Positions 47,447 to 55,047 of a stretch of 64,000 bases of DNA are shown here, in pieces. The DNA is taken from positions 1-64,000 of the forward strand of contig ABHC01000022.1 in the NCBI GenBank assembly GCA_000171835.1. The letters run 5' to 3'. A program made the position numbers and the translations under genes. Numbering within the stretch: position 1 is the first letter of the stretch; each line of letters opens with the position of its first letter. The notes under the pieces were generated by a model that saw only the letters and a program-made list of their open reading frames with translations, was not told where the DNA came from and did not search any database. The DNA is from an alpha proteobacterium BAL199 (GTDB lineage Bacteria; Pseudomonadota; Alphaproteobacteria; Thalassobaculales; Thalassobaculaceae).

Positions 47447-47878
47447 TCAGGCCGTGCCGTGCGTGCCGTTCGGTCGGGTGACGATCCAGAGCGCGACAAT
47501 CGCCATGATACCGCCTGAGATTGCCGGGAGAAGCCAGTCGCCGTCCGATATGAGAACCAAGCCGACGCCGGTGACGGTCATCATCGATACCGCGGCGATC
47601 TTGGCTTTGATCGGGATGACCCGATGGGCATGCCACTCCCGCACTGTGCGGCCGAATCGCGGATGCTCATACAGCCAGACATGAAAGCGCTCCGATGAGC
47701 GCGAGAAGGCCCACACGGCAATCAGCAGAAACACCGTCCCCGGCAATCCGGGCAGAATGATTCCAGCGATGCCGATGGCTGTGCAAACCACCCCAAGCGC
47801 AAGAAGAGCCCCGCGGGCCGGGCCACAGAGCCGGCGCGCGGGGCGAGCAGGGGTCTCGGTTCCAACGACTTTCGTCAT
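47447..47878 (-). CDS. YbaN/DUF454 family inner-membrane protein
   Basis: 143 aa. Three to four hydrophobic segments, with the family hallmark 'GIAGIILPGLPGTVFLLIAVWAFSRSSERFHVWLYEHPRFG', followed by 'WHAHRVIPIKAKIAA'. The function is not established. The N-terminus is positively charged (RPARRL) and probably cytosolic. It lies 67 nt from the oxygenase gene and may be co-transcribed or independent; nothing in the neighbourhood defines its role. Confidence 0.85.
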   Translation of the reverse strand: MTKVVGTETPARPARRLCGPARGALLALGVVCTAIGIAGIILPGLPGTVFLLIAVWAFSRSSERFHVWLYEHPRFGRTVREWHAHRVIPIKAKIAAVSMMTVTGVGLVLISDGDWLLPAISGGIMAIVALWIVTRPNGTHGTA

Positions 47879-47962
47879 GGTTCGTAAATATAACGCAGTC
47901 CGACTGAACGCAAAGTTAACGGCGAGCAGCGGTATCGGCTCCGCGGATTCCTTAGAGGCCGA

Positions 47963-48298
47963 TCAGCCGCGAGCGGCCGTTGGTAGAGGGCCAAATTGCA
48001 TACCCCGTTCAACGGAGACAGCGCCGCAAGCTTCCGTCAGGTAGTGGCAGAGACGCTCGGGCCGGGTCGAATGACAGGCATAGATGATGTGCCGTCCCTG
48101 ACGACGTGACTGCACCAATCCTGACTGCTCAAGCTGGGACAGATGGTGCGACAGCGTCGATGCGACCACGCCAAGGTGGTCGGCGATCGCACCGGCCCTG
48201 AGGCCGTCCGGACCGGCCTGTGCCAGGAGCCGGAAGGCCTCCAGCCTAGTCGGCTGCGATAGGGCGGCGAAGGCCATGGTGGCGGTCGAGATGTCCAT
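47963..48298 (-). CDS. ArsR family transcriptional regulator
   Basis: 111 aa. Winged-helix core: 'AFAALSQPTRLEAFRLLAQAGPDGLRAGAIADHLGVVASTLSHHLSQLEQSGLVQSRRQGRHIIYA'. The helix-turn-helix recognition helix is 'VASTLSHHLSQLE'. A single cysteine pair typical of arsenic binding ('ELCVCDL') is absent; C114-like positions are not seen, so the inducer is not obviously a metal. A perfect palindrome lies immediately upstream of the start, consistent with autoregulation. It is possibly the controller of the CMD-like and GST genes at 48371-49651, which precede it on the same strand. Confidence 0.88.
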   Translation of the reverse strand: MDISTATMAFAALSQPTRLEAFRLLAQAGPDGLRAGAIADHLGVVASTLSHHLSQLEQSGLVQSRRQGRHIIYACHSTRPERLCHYLTEACGAVSVERGMQFGPLPTAARG

Positions 48299-48318
48299 GC
48301 TTCGACTATCGTCGAAGC
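48299..48318. promoter_or_regulatory. ArsR-type operator palindrome
   Basis: GCTTCGAC (48299-48306) and GTCGAAGC (48311-48318) form a perfect 8-bp inverted repeat with a 4-nt spacer. It directly abuts the ATG (48298) of the ArsR gene and covers the ribosome-binding region, as expected for autorepression by a dimeric ArsR protein. Confidence 0.6.
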
Positions 48319-48370
48319 CCGCGACGAGACGGTTACGAATGCATGACTGTTTTGTGACATTGAGGGGCGG

Positions 48371-48937
48371 CTATTCCAACTCCGGTACCAAGTCGCCTTC
48401 CAGCGGCACGTTGAAGGCGTTGATGGTCATCGAGATCAGCGTGTAATAGCCGAGGATTCCGACCAGCTCGACGACCCGGGTCACGCCCAGCACCGCGACC
48501 GCCTCGTCGTACAGCGCCTGCGGGACCTTGCGGTCGATGTGCAGGGTCCGAGCGAAGTCGTGCACCACCCGCTCGTCGGTCTTCTCAAACGGCGGTGTGC
48601 GTCGGTCCCGGATGGCGTCGACGACCGCTTCCGACAGTCCGGCCTTCAGCGCGATCGGCTTGTGAACCGCCCATTCGAACTGCGCCGACCACACCCGGCC
48701 GGTCACCAGGATAGCGAGTTCCGACAACCGCGGCTCCAGGCTGGTTCCGAACCGGCAGAACGCCCCCAGGCGTTGGGCGTTCTCCGCCAGGCCGGGGCTG
48801 TGCAGCCAGATCGCCAGGGGGCCTTGGACGCGGCCACGCGGACCGGCGGCAATGGCGTCGTAAACCGTCTTCTGCTCCGGCGTCAGCGTGGCGGGGTTGA
48901 GAGCGGATAGCCGCGGCGGAGGCATGGTCACGGTCAT
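48371..48937 (-). CDS. Carboxymuconolactone decarboxylase-like protein
   Basis: 188 aa with GGAG seven bases before the ATG. The AhpD/CMD fold core is 'EPRLSELAILVTGRVWSAQFEWAVHKPIALKAGLSEAVVDAIR', but the CxxC cysteines of AhpD peroxidases are absent, so it belongs to the non-thiol branch, related to gamma-carboxymuconolactone decarboxylase. 'LARTLH' and 'VVELVGILGYYTLISMTINAF' are the usual C-terminal helices. The role is unknown. It starts 24 nt after the end of the GST gene on the same strand; the pair suggests detoxification of an aromatic or electrophilic compound (inference). Confidence 0.83.
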   Translation of the reverse strand: MTVTMPPPRLSALNPATLTPEQKTVYDAIAAGPRGRVQGPLAIWLHSPGLAENAQRLGAFCRFGTSLEPRLSELAILVTGRVWSAQFEWAVHKPIALKAGLSEAVVDAIRDRRTPPFEKTDERVVHDFARTLHIDRKVPQALYDEAVAVLGVTRVVELVGILGYYTLISMTINAFNVPLEGDLVPELE

Positions 48938-48961
48938 CGGTCAACTCCAGATGAGTGTCGG

Positions 48962-49651
48962 TCAGACGGCAGCCGGTTCGCCGCGCCCAACGCCATTGTG
49001 CAGGTCGAGCACCCGCTCGAACCAAGCATGGATCGGATCGTCGGCTGCGACCACCCTGAAGCCACTGGTGCAGCGCGCCCATTGCAGAGTGCCGAACAGG
49101 GCGTAGTCGGCGTAGGTAGCGGCAACGCCACCGATGAACGGCTGGTCCTTGACCACGATCCGGATCGGTTCCAGCGCCTTGCGGAACCCTTCGACCGTCT
49201 CCTCGCGTCCAACCTGAACCTCGGGCAGCGCCTTGCCGAAGCGCTTCTCCCGCGAGCTGACGAAGTAGTCGCTGTCCGCCGCGTCCACATGCGCCACCAC
49301 GTCGGCGACGATCAGCGGCGCCAGCAGTGGCTGGACGGTCAGGTTGACGAAGGAATTGATTGCCTTGGCCATGCCGCGCCCTTCGGCTGAGCCGAACAGC
49401 GACGGCCGCTGCGGGTAGGTGTCCTCCAGATGCTCGGCAATCACCCAGCTGTCGTGGATCACGCGTTCGCCGTCGCGGATCACTGGCACCAGCGGCTGTC
49501 CGGAGAACGCGATCTTGTCCTTCTCGGTGAACTTGACCAACTCCAGGGTGTAATCGAGCCCTTTGTGGGCGAGCGCCATGCGCGTGCGCCAGCCATATGG
49601 GCTGAACCGCTTCGAGTCGCGTCCGCAGAGGTCGTAGAACGTGATCGTCAT
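48962..49651 (-). CDS. Glutathione S-transferase family protein
   Basis: 229 aa, GGAG seven bases before the ATG. N-terminal thioredoxin-like domain ('TITFYDLCGRDSKRFSPYGWRTRMALAHKGLDYTLE') with the cis-proline/Ser-containing 'QPLVPVIRDGERVIHDSWVIAEHLEDTYP', followed by the all-helical GST C-terminal domain with 'FIGGVAATYADYALFGTLQWAR'. It conjugates or transfers glutathione; the substrate class is not readable. It precedes the CMD-like gene (24 nt) and the ArsR gene in transcription order. The other side is the intergenic region with the disrupted gene. Confidence 0.87.
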   Translation of the reverse strand: MTITFYDLCGRDSKRFSPYGWRTRMALAHKGLDYTLELVKFTEKDKIAFSGQPLVPVIRDGERVIHDSWVIAEHLEDTYPQRPSLFGSAEGRGMAKAINSFVNLTVQPLLAPLIVADVVAHVDAADSDYFVSSREKRFGKALPEVQVGREETVEGFRKALEPIRIVVKDQPFIGGVAATYADYALFGTLQWARCTSGFRVVAADDPIHAWFERVLDLHNGVGRGEPAAV

Positions 49652-49828
49652 GCCGCATCTCCGCAGGCTGGTAGGATAGTCGGCAGTCCTAACACTGCCG
49701 CCAGCGCGACGGCAACGCAGATGGTGGCCGGGCTATGGCGTGTTCTGGCCCGGTGCTTTGGTCGGAAAATCACACACCCATGGATGCAATCTCGGATTCT
49801 AATTGCAGCATTTAGTAGTGTATAGTGA

Positions 49829-49853
49829 CTCCACACCAACATGTCGTGTGGAG
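49829..49853 (+). promoter_or_regulatory. Inverted repeat pairing with a Shine-Dalgarno sequence
   Basis: CTCCACAC (49829-49836) and GTGTGGAG (49846-49853) are a perfect 8-bp inverted repeat with a 9-nt loop. The right arm includes most of the Shine-Dalgarno GGAGG (49850-49854) of the ATG at 49861. As RNA this would hide the ribosome site; as DNA it could be an operator. Confidence 0.5.
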
Positions 49854-49860
49854 GACCAAT

Positions 49861-50589
49861 ATGCCCGCCCATGCTCTCGAGGCTCTTCGGCTCGAACGGT
49901 CAGCGCCGAGGACCTCTTATGCGCGAGCGATCGTGCAGGAATACGTCGACGCGGCCCAGGAGCTGTTCGCGCGCGACCATCTCGCCTTCAACATGGAGTT
50001 CGATCTGGCCGACTGGTGCCGGATCATCTCCGACGCTCCTCGTACGGATGGCCGGAATCCGGCGTTCGTGCCTGGGGAGACGCCGCCGCCCGACGACTCC
50101 TACTGGCTGCGGGTGACGCACCGCGACGGGCGTCTGGCGGCGATCATGGCGGCCCGGTACATCGAGACCGATCTCGGGTTCTACGATCACGTGCGCCAAG
50201 GCCGGTTGTGGTGGCCCGATCTGCGGCCGCTTCCGGTCATTCCGACGCGATCGGGGCCGACCGGCTCGATGGCGCACACCGGGGGGCTCTGGGTGTCGCC
50301 CGACCCGGACTTTGCCGGAATCGGCATCAGTTGGATGCTGACCCGACTGAATCACATGATCGCGCTGGCGCGCTGGCGCGCTGGAACCTGGACTGGGCGA
50401 TTGGGGTCGTGTTCCAGAAGCTCGTCGACAAGGGCGTGGCCGCGAACTATGGCGCCGAGATGCGCGAACTGATGCTCGACGCACCACTCGGTCCGGACGG
50501 GGCCCGGCTAGTTATGTACGCGTTGCCGAACAGCCGGGACTTCCTGATCGAGCGAACCCGCACCGATCTGATCAATATCCGGAACAAAG
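49861..50589 (+). pseudogene. Broken gene of unknown function: frameshift plus IS insertion
   Basis: ATG 49861 follows GGAGGACCAAT. One frame runs to 'MIALAR' and the homologous continuation 'WNLDWAIGVVFQKLVDKGV' lies in another frame; three tandem CGCGCTGG units (50361-50384) sit exactly at the switch, and removing one 8-bp unit restores a single frame through 'RTRTDLINIRNK'. At 50590 an IS element begins, so the C-terminus is replaced by IS sequence up to a stop at 50640-50642. Restored, the product would be about 240 aa with 'SYWLRVTHRDGRLAAIMAARYIETD' and 'GGLWVSPDPDFAGIGISWMLTRL', which recalls an acyl-transferase-like (GNAT) fold, though I cannot name it. An 8-bp expansion plus insertion suggests relaxed selection, unless the repeat is a phase-variation switch or a sequencing artefact. 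Confidence 0.75.
50361..50384 (+). repeat. Triple 8-bp tandem repeat causing a frameshift
   Basis: CGCGCTGG at 50361-50368, 50369-50376 and 50377-50384, perfect. Two copies keep the surrounding frames continuous; three copies shift the frame. It is a slippage-type expansion inside the broken gene. Confidence 0.9.
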
Positions 50590-52166
50590 GAGGCTGTTGC
50601 AGAATCACCGGTTCCACCGACGATCTCCGCTTGACCCACTGACGGGGTCCTGATTCCGTTGGGAGAGGCAATTTGAAGGGGGGGGAGATGGCAAATTTTT
50701 ACCGAGAACCAGATCGTAGGCAGCGGTTTCTTCTGCCGGTGGACATGGCGGATTGGGTTCCGGACACAGACCTCGTGCACCTTCTTCTGGATGCCGTGGG
50801 TTTGATGGATCTATCGGCATTCGAGACGCACTACCGGAAGCGTGGGTCGGGAGCGCCACCGTTCGCGCCGAGGATGATGGTTAGTCTCCTTGTTTATGCG
50901 TATGCGAACGGGCAACGCTCAAGCCGCAAGATCGAGCGCCTGTGCGTGCGGGATGCTGGGTTTCGGACGATCGTGTGCGCCGAGGTTCCCGACCACAGCG
51001 TGATAGCGCGGTTCCGCAAGCGGCACCGGGGCGACCTGGAGACCCTGTTCGTGGAGGTCCTGAAGCTGTGTCATGCGGCGGGGCTGGTGCGGTTGGGCGT
51101 GGTGGCGCTGGATGGGACCAAGGTGAAGGCAAATGCGTCGCTTGCGGCGAACCAGACCTCGAAGTCCCTGGAGGCGGAGGTTGCCGCCATGCTGTCGGAG
51201 GCCGAGGCGATCGATGCCGCCGAGGACGGGATGTTCGGGGAGGGCCGAGGTGACGATGTTCCCGTCGGGCTGAGGAAGCCGTCAGATCGGCTGTCCCGTC
51301 TTCGCTCCTGTCATGAACGTCTCTTGCGCGAAGCCGACCATCAACGGGTCGAGCAGCAGGAGAAGATCAACGCCCGGATTGCCGAGGAAAAGGCGAACGG
51401 AAAAGCCAAACGCGGGCGGAAGCCGAAGACAGCCGAGGCGGTTGTCAAGGAAGAGGCCAAGGCCAACGTGAGCGACCCGGACAGCCGGATCATGAAGAGC
51501 CGCAAGGGATATCTCCAGGGGTACAATGCCCAGGCGGTGGTGACGGCGGACCAGATCATCCTCGCCACCGATGTGACGAACCAGGCCAACGACGTTCGCC
51601 AACTGGCCCCGATGATTGCCCGGACCCTGACGATGATGGAGGCGGTGACCGGCGACGAGGCGGTGCTGGGGGTTGGCCTGTTTGACGCGGGCTATTGGTC
51701 TGACGAGAACGCGGCCACGGAAACAGCGGAATGCGAATACCTGATCGCCACCACTAAGGATTGGAAGCAGCGCAAGGCGATGCGTGATGCTCCACCACCC
51801 CGGGGCCGTATACCCAGGGACATGAGTGCCCGTGACCAGATGGAGCGTAAGCTCCTGACCCAACGGGGCCGAAAACTTTACCGGCTGCGCGGCCAGACCG
51901 TGGAACCGGTGTTCGGGCAAATGAAGGAGACCCAGGGCGCAGACGGATTCATGATGCGCGGGGAGCAGGAGACCCAGGGTGAATGGAACCTGCACTGCGC
52001 CGCCCACAACATCAAAAAACTACACTCGGAGTCCGTCCGCAGAGGAAGAAAGGGTGGAAAATGGCTCTTGAACTGAAGCAATTGGACAAGAAAAATGCCG
52101 TCTGAGGGCAAAATCACCGGATAGCTGCTTCATGCCGTCAAGCCAGACTCATTCAGCAACAGGCTC
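50590..52166 (+). mobile_element. IS1182-type insertion sequence, complete
   Basis: 1577 bp. The left end GAGGCTGTTGCAGAAT (50590-50605) and the inverse of the right end (52151-52166, read GAGCCTGTTGCTGAAT on the reverse strand) agree in 14 of 16 positions. The flanks are the direct repeat AAAG (50586-50589 and 52167-52170), a 4-bp target duplication; counting the shared C would make it CAAAG. One transposase fills the element. The insertion lies in the end of the broken gene and its right end supplies the last five codons and stop of the reverse-strand PAS gene. Confidence 0.8.
50688..52076 (+). CDS. IS1182 family transposase
   Basis: 462 aa from ATG 50688, preceded by an AAGGGGGGGGAG run that ends at the ATG. 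N-terminal DUF772-type domain ('FETHYRKRGSGAPPFAPRMMVSLLVYAYANGQRSSRKIERLCVRD', residues about 40-90) and a DDE catalytic domain: first Asp in 'VVALDGTKVKAN', second in 'GLFDAGYWSDEN', Glu in 'EPVFGQMKETQG'. An insertion with charged coiled-coil character ('HQRVEQQEKINARIAEEKANGKAKRGRKP') lies between. It is intact, so the element may still be mobile. The G8 run just before the start could vary. Confidence 0.92.
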   Translation: MANFYREPDRRQRFLLPVDMADWVPDTDLVHLLLDAVGLMDLSAFETHYRKRGSGAPPFAPRMMVSLLVYAYANGQRSSRKIERLCVRDAGFRTIVCAEVPDHSVIARFRKRHRGDLETLFVEVLKLCHAAGLVRLGVVALDGTKVKANASLAANQTSKSLEAEVAAMLSEAEAIDAAEDGMFGEGRGDDVPVGLRKPSDRLSRLRSCHERLLREADHQRVEQQEKINARIAEEKANGKAKRGRKPKTAEAVVKEEAKANVSDPDSRIMKSRKGYLQGYNAQAVVTADQIILATDVTNQANDVRQLAPMIARTLTMMEAVTGDEAVLGVGLFDAGYWSDENAATETAECEYLIATTKDWKQRKAMRDAPPPRGRIPRDMSARDQMERKLLTQRGRKLYRLRGQTVEPVFGQMKETQGADGFMMRGEQETQGEWNLHCAAHNIKKLHSESVRRGRKGGKWLLN

Positions 52167-52649
52167 AAAGAAGATCAGAAAATGCGTGACCTCGCCCCGT
52201 TCGCCAAAGGGAAGTATCAGTCGACGAAAGGTCGTTGACGACCACGCCGTGTCGATGTGCACCTGGGTAAGGTCCGGCTGTCCCAGGCCCTTGATCCGGG
52301 AGTACTCGAGACAGGCGTAACGGCGGAGCAGTAGGGACTCGTGATCGCCGACCCGGTGATGCCGAAAGCCGCCGGCGCCAATCCGGGCGTCGGCGCCATA
52401 GAACTCGAACCGGAAGTTCTCGGGGTCGTCGGCCCGGACGTCGAGCACGTGACAGCGGGTCAGGGCGCCGGCCTTGAGCAGGAGATCGACGTTCAAGGTG
52501 TCCCGCGACGGCAGGCCGGCAAAGGCGCCGTAACGGATCTTCTTGAACGCCTGGATCAGCGGAAGGTCATAGCCGCTGTCGAACAGCTGTGGCGACCGCT
52601 GCAGCGAAATGGAGCCGGACCTGTCCGATATGGTCTCGACGTTGCGCAT
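52149..52649 (-). CDS. PAS-like (PAS_5 type) sensory protein with an IS-derived C-terminus
   Basis: 166 aa. The core 'GLPSRDTLNVDLLLKAGALTRCHVLDVRADDPENFRFEFYGADARIG' followed by 'RRYACLEYSRIKGLGQPDLTQVHIDTAWSSTTFRRLILPFGERGEVTHFLIFF' is the alphaproteobacterial stand-alone PAS_5 pattern, a single input domain with no output domain. The last codons (EPVAE, then TGA at 52149-52151) lie in the IS right end, so the native end was cut. Without the IS the frame would run on for about 26 residues to 50508. The start overlaps the stop of the next upstream gene by one base. Confidence 0.75.
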   Translation of the reverse strand: MRNVETISDRSGSISLQRSPQLFDSGYDLPLIQAFKKIRYGAFAGLPSRDTLNVDLLLKAGALTRCHVLDVRADDPENFRFEFYGADARIGAGGFRHHRVGDHESLLLRRYACLEYSRIKGLGQPDLTQVHIDTAWSSTTFRRLILPFGERGEVTHFLIFFEPVAE

Positions 52650-53062
52650 CAGTAGATGATCGCTCCGAACCGTTGATCGCCGGACGGCAACGGGAAGTAC
52701 AGGAACTGGACCGGATACTTCTGTACAGGGCTGCTCAAAAGCCAGCCGCGAGGACTTTCATCGAAAACCATGCCGGGAACCACGGTGTGCCGGAGCATCC
52801 GCTCGAATCGACCGTTGGTGTCCTGGGTGGATGCGCTGACGATTTCCGGGTTCCGGCCGTTCTGATCGAACTCGAGAATCATCGAATTCTCACAGACGCT
52901 TGGCGACAGCACCAGGAATGTAAACACGTCGCAGCGACGCAATGATGCCAAATGGGCGGACGTTCGGATAAGTCTTTCCGACCACTCGTCTATCTCAATC
53001 GACCTAAGCGCGAAATCGATTGCAGGCCGAGCATCAAAAAGGTTAACAACGACAGCCGACAT
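52649..53062 (-). CDS. PAS-like protein of unknown function
   Basis: 137 aa from ATG 53062 (the frame extends to 53095). I do not recognise a named family. The arrangement 'FTFLVLSPSVCENSMILEFDQNGRNPEIVSAS' and the end 'VQFLYFPLPSGDQRFGAIIY' mimic the strand order and closing strand of PAS_5 proteins such as the neighbour at 52149, so it is probably a diverged PAS module. There is no signal peptide or membrane segment. The stop is shared with the start of the PAS gene at 52649 (TGATG), so the two are co-translated. GTGGAG and CGAG precede the ATG. Confidence 0.6.
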   Translation of the reverse strand: MSAVVVNLFDARPAIDFALRSIEIDEWSERLIRTSAHLASLRRCDVFTFLVLSPSVCENSMILEFDQNGRNPEIVSASTQDTNGRFERMLRHTVVPGMVFDESPRGWLLSSPVQKYPVQFLYFPLPSGDQRFGAIIY

Positions 53063-53129
53063 TCTCGTAAATCTCCACCCGACCCTTGCGGTCAACTTAA
53101 ACGCGTTGCGCGGTAAACCGCAAGCACGG

Positions 53130-53540
53130 TCATGTTCGTTCTTGGCTCATTCGGCCCGCCCGATCGAGCACGTCGGCAAGAAACTGCTCGCGCAACGTCG
53201 ACGGATCGGGACGCTCTTTCAGGCGAAGGATCACCGGGATCCAGAAGTCCCAGGTCGCGCGAACAGCCTCTACCGGCACGGTGTGGGGTTCCGGCTTCGA
53301 CGCGTCCTCGCCGAACGCCAGCCAGACCTGATCCAAACCGGAGGCATCGGCCAACGCGCACAGCTCATGCAACGCGATCGCGAGGGCACCATCGCGCCAC
53401 CCGATCAGCGTTTCCTCGCTCTGGCGAAGCTTTCGGCTCACGACCATGGCTCCGCCGGCCACGTCGATCGCTTTGGCAACCCTCTGCCCGAACTCCGGCG
53501 TGTAGCCGGGTACCGTCGGGCCCCCGTTCCCCATCTCCAT
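53130..53540 (-). CDS. XRE-type helix-turn-helix regulator
   Basis: 136 aa. N-terminal HTH of the Cro/CI type: 'FGQRVAKAIDVAGGAMVVSRKLRQSEETLIGWRDGALAIALHELCALADASGLDQVWLAFG', with the recognition helix around 'SEETLIGWRDG'. The C-terminal half is acidic and helical and probably mediates dimerisation or ligand binding. GAGGGCAT precedes ATG 53540. It lies between the PAS pair and the small gene at 53628, all on the same strand; whether it regulates them is unknown. Not a phage repressor in any obvious sense, since no phage genes are near. Confidence 0.72.
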   Translation of the reverse strand: MEMGNGGPTVPGYTPEFGQRVAKAIDVAGGAMVVSRKLRQSEETLIGWRDGALAIALHELCALADASGLDQVWLAFGEDASKPEPHTVPVEAVRATWDFWIPVILRLKERPDPSTLREQFLADVLDRAGRMSQERT

Positions 53541-53627
53541 ATGCCCTCGCCTACGCTTAGTACGCGATGAGCATTATCGGTTGCAAAGATGAAGGGCCGC
53601 TTAACCTGGGTGAAGCGGATCAGGATC

Positions 53628-53807
53628 TCACGGACGCCATCCCCGGTCGTGCAACATCAGGCGGGTTTCTGCGTCGATGGCCGGGCGAAGCGGGGACCGG
53701 TAGAGCGCAGGCAGAGTGTCGTCATGCGAAATGTCAGGAACCGCGTCCAGGCGAGCGGGTCGTCCCAACCAAAAGGCCAGACGCATAGGCAGGGTGTCGA
53801 CCAGCAT
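53628..53807 (-). CDS. Small 59-aa protein of unknown function
   Basis: A short frame from ATG 53807 to TGA 53628 with an excellent Shine-Dalgarno sequence (AAAGGAGA, seven bases before the ATG). It opens MLVDTLPMRLAFWLGRPAR and continues with PDISHDDTLPALYRSPL and ends in HDRGWRP. The mixture of hydrophobic start and an orderly charged remainder looks like a real protein, possibly a small cytosolic one, and the frame fills the otherwise empty 53541-53964 region. It is divergent from the LysR gene, with a palindromic site between, so it is a likely target of that regulator. I do not know the family. Confidence 0.6.
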   Translation of the reverse strand: MLVDTLPMRLAFWLGRPARLDAVPDISHDDTLPALYRSPLRPAIDAETRLMLHDRGWRP

Positions 53808-53818
53808 GGCGATCTCCT

Positions 53819-53833
53819 TTGAGAAAATCTCAA
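53819..53833. promoter_or_regulatory. LysR-type operator between the small gene and LysR
   Basis: TTGAGA (53819-53824) AAA TCTCAA (53828-53833): a perfect dyad containing the LysR box T-N11-A (T53820 to A53832). It lies in the divergent promoter region between 53807 and 53965, adjacent to the small gene's ribosome site. Confidence 0.5.
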
Positions 53834-53964
53834 TTTCGAGAGGAGATAAACACCACCCAGAACAGTCGCGTTACCGTCTCCTGTGCCACCTATTTCGTGT
53901 TATCCGAGGCGCAGCGCCATCGAGTTTTCGTGCGCACCGAGTTGAGGTTTTCTGCGAGAGATCC

Positions 53965-54882
53965 ATGCGTCTGCCATCACTGAACGCGCTGCGGGCCTTC
54001 GAGGCGGCGGCCCGGCTGGGCAGCCTGACGCGCGCGGCCGAGGAACTGCACGTCACGCCGAGCGCGGTGCGCCACCAGATCCGCGCGCTGGAGGAGGAGA
54101 TCGGCCGTCCGTTGCTGCGCCGCAATGGTTCCGGCCTGATGCCGACCGAGGCGGCAAACGGTTCACTCGGTCATCTTCGCCGGGCGTTCGACGCGCTGGC
54201 CGATGCGAACCGCAGCCTGCGGCACCCAGCGACCGCACCGACCCTGACGGTGTCGGCGGTGCCGTCCTTCGTCTCGGCCTGGTTGATCCCGCGGCTGGAG
54301 GGTTTCCAGCGCCGCTTTCCGGGCGTCACCGTGCAGATCGGTACCAACGCGCTGCCGACGGACTTTCACCGCGAGGGTGTCGATCTGGCGATCCGCTACG
54401 GACTTGGCGGCTATCCCGGCCTGTTCGAATGCCGCCTGTTCAGCGAGCGCTACTTCCCGGTCTGTGCACCGTATCTGCTGGACGGGCCGACGCCGTTGGC
54501 CGAGCCGGGGGACCTAGCGCGCCATACGCTGCTGCACAGCTCGGTCCTGCCCCGATCCGGCTGGCCGGTGTGGCGCGACTGGCTGGATGCGGCGGGAGTC
54601 CTGGCCCAGGTCGATCCGGATGCCGGGACCCACTACACCATGAGCATGTTCGCCTATCAGGCGGCGATGGCGTGCCAGGGCGTGGCCCTTGGCACCACCG
54701 TGCTGTCGATGGACATGCTGGCGGCCGGCTACCTTGTGAAGCCGTTCGATATGGAGCTGCCGACGGCCTTCGGCTACCACATCGTCTGCCCGCCCGAGAG
54801 CCGGGAGCGTCCGCTGGTCGCGGCTTTCATCGAGTGGCTGCTGGAGGCGGCCGGCGAGGCGTGTACGGGTGTGGAGGGGTGA
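53965..54882 (+). CDS. LysR family regulator, GcvA-like
   Basis: 305 aa from ATG 53965; the frame extends to 53716 but the HTH begins here. 'RLPSLNALRAFEAAARLGSLTRAAEELHVTPSAVRHQIRALEEEIGRPLLRR' is the LysR winged helix of the GcvA/AmpR group, followed by the effector-binding domain 'LTVSAVPSFVSAWLIPRLEGFQRRFPGVTVQIG', 'GVDLAIRYGLGGYPGL' and 'FAYQAAMACQGVALGTTVL'. Members respond to amino acids or cell-wall metabolites and usually regulate a divergent gene. Here that would be the 59-aa gene at 53628. A dyad lies between the two. Confidence 0.9.
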   Translation: MRLPSLNALRAFEAAARLGSLTRAAEELHVTPSAVRHQIRALEEEIGRPLLRRNGSGLMPTEAANGSLGHLRRAFDALADANRSLRHPATAPTLTVSAVPSFVSAWLIPRLEGFQRRFPGVTVQIGTNALPTDFHREGVDLAIRYGLGGYPGLFECRLFSERYFPVCAPYLLDGPTPLAEPGDLARHTLLHSSVLPRSGWPVWRDWLDAAGVLAQVDPDAGTHYTMSMFAYQAAMACQGVALGTTVLSMDMLAAGYLVKPFDMELPTAFGYHIVCPPESRERPLVAAFIEWLLEAAGEACTGVEG

Positions 54883-55047
54883 GACACGATCGGGTCTGCC
54901 TATGGCTTCTCCAGAAAACGCGCAGTTGGTAGAAATGCGTATCGAATTGTCCTGCTCTTGATTGGCGTTCCGCCATAAGTTTAACTGCTTTAGTACCTGT
55001 TGGAACCGGATGACCTTGATATTGGTCATAAAGGCGCACTACTCATC

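Noticed and set aside
50599-50611. GCAGAATCACCGG and the near-copy GCAAAATCACCGG at 52108-52120 as IS ends
   Set aside because: The two are in direct, not inverted, orientation and the second lies inside the IS; the inverted pair at 50590/52151 with AAAG duplication is better.
49803-50642. 279-codon forward frame over the broken gene
   Set aside because: Only its 3' part belongs to the original gene; the 5' part is out of frame with the better frame starting at 49861.
50679-50687. G8 run before the transposase as a programmed-slippage site
   Set aside because: The run precedes the ATG and the transposase frame is already continuous.
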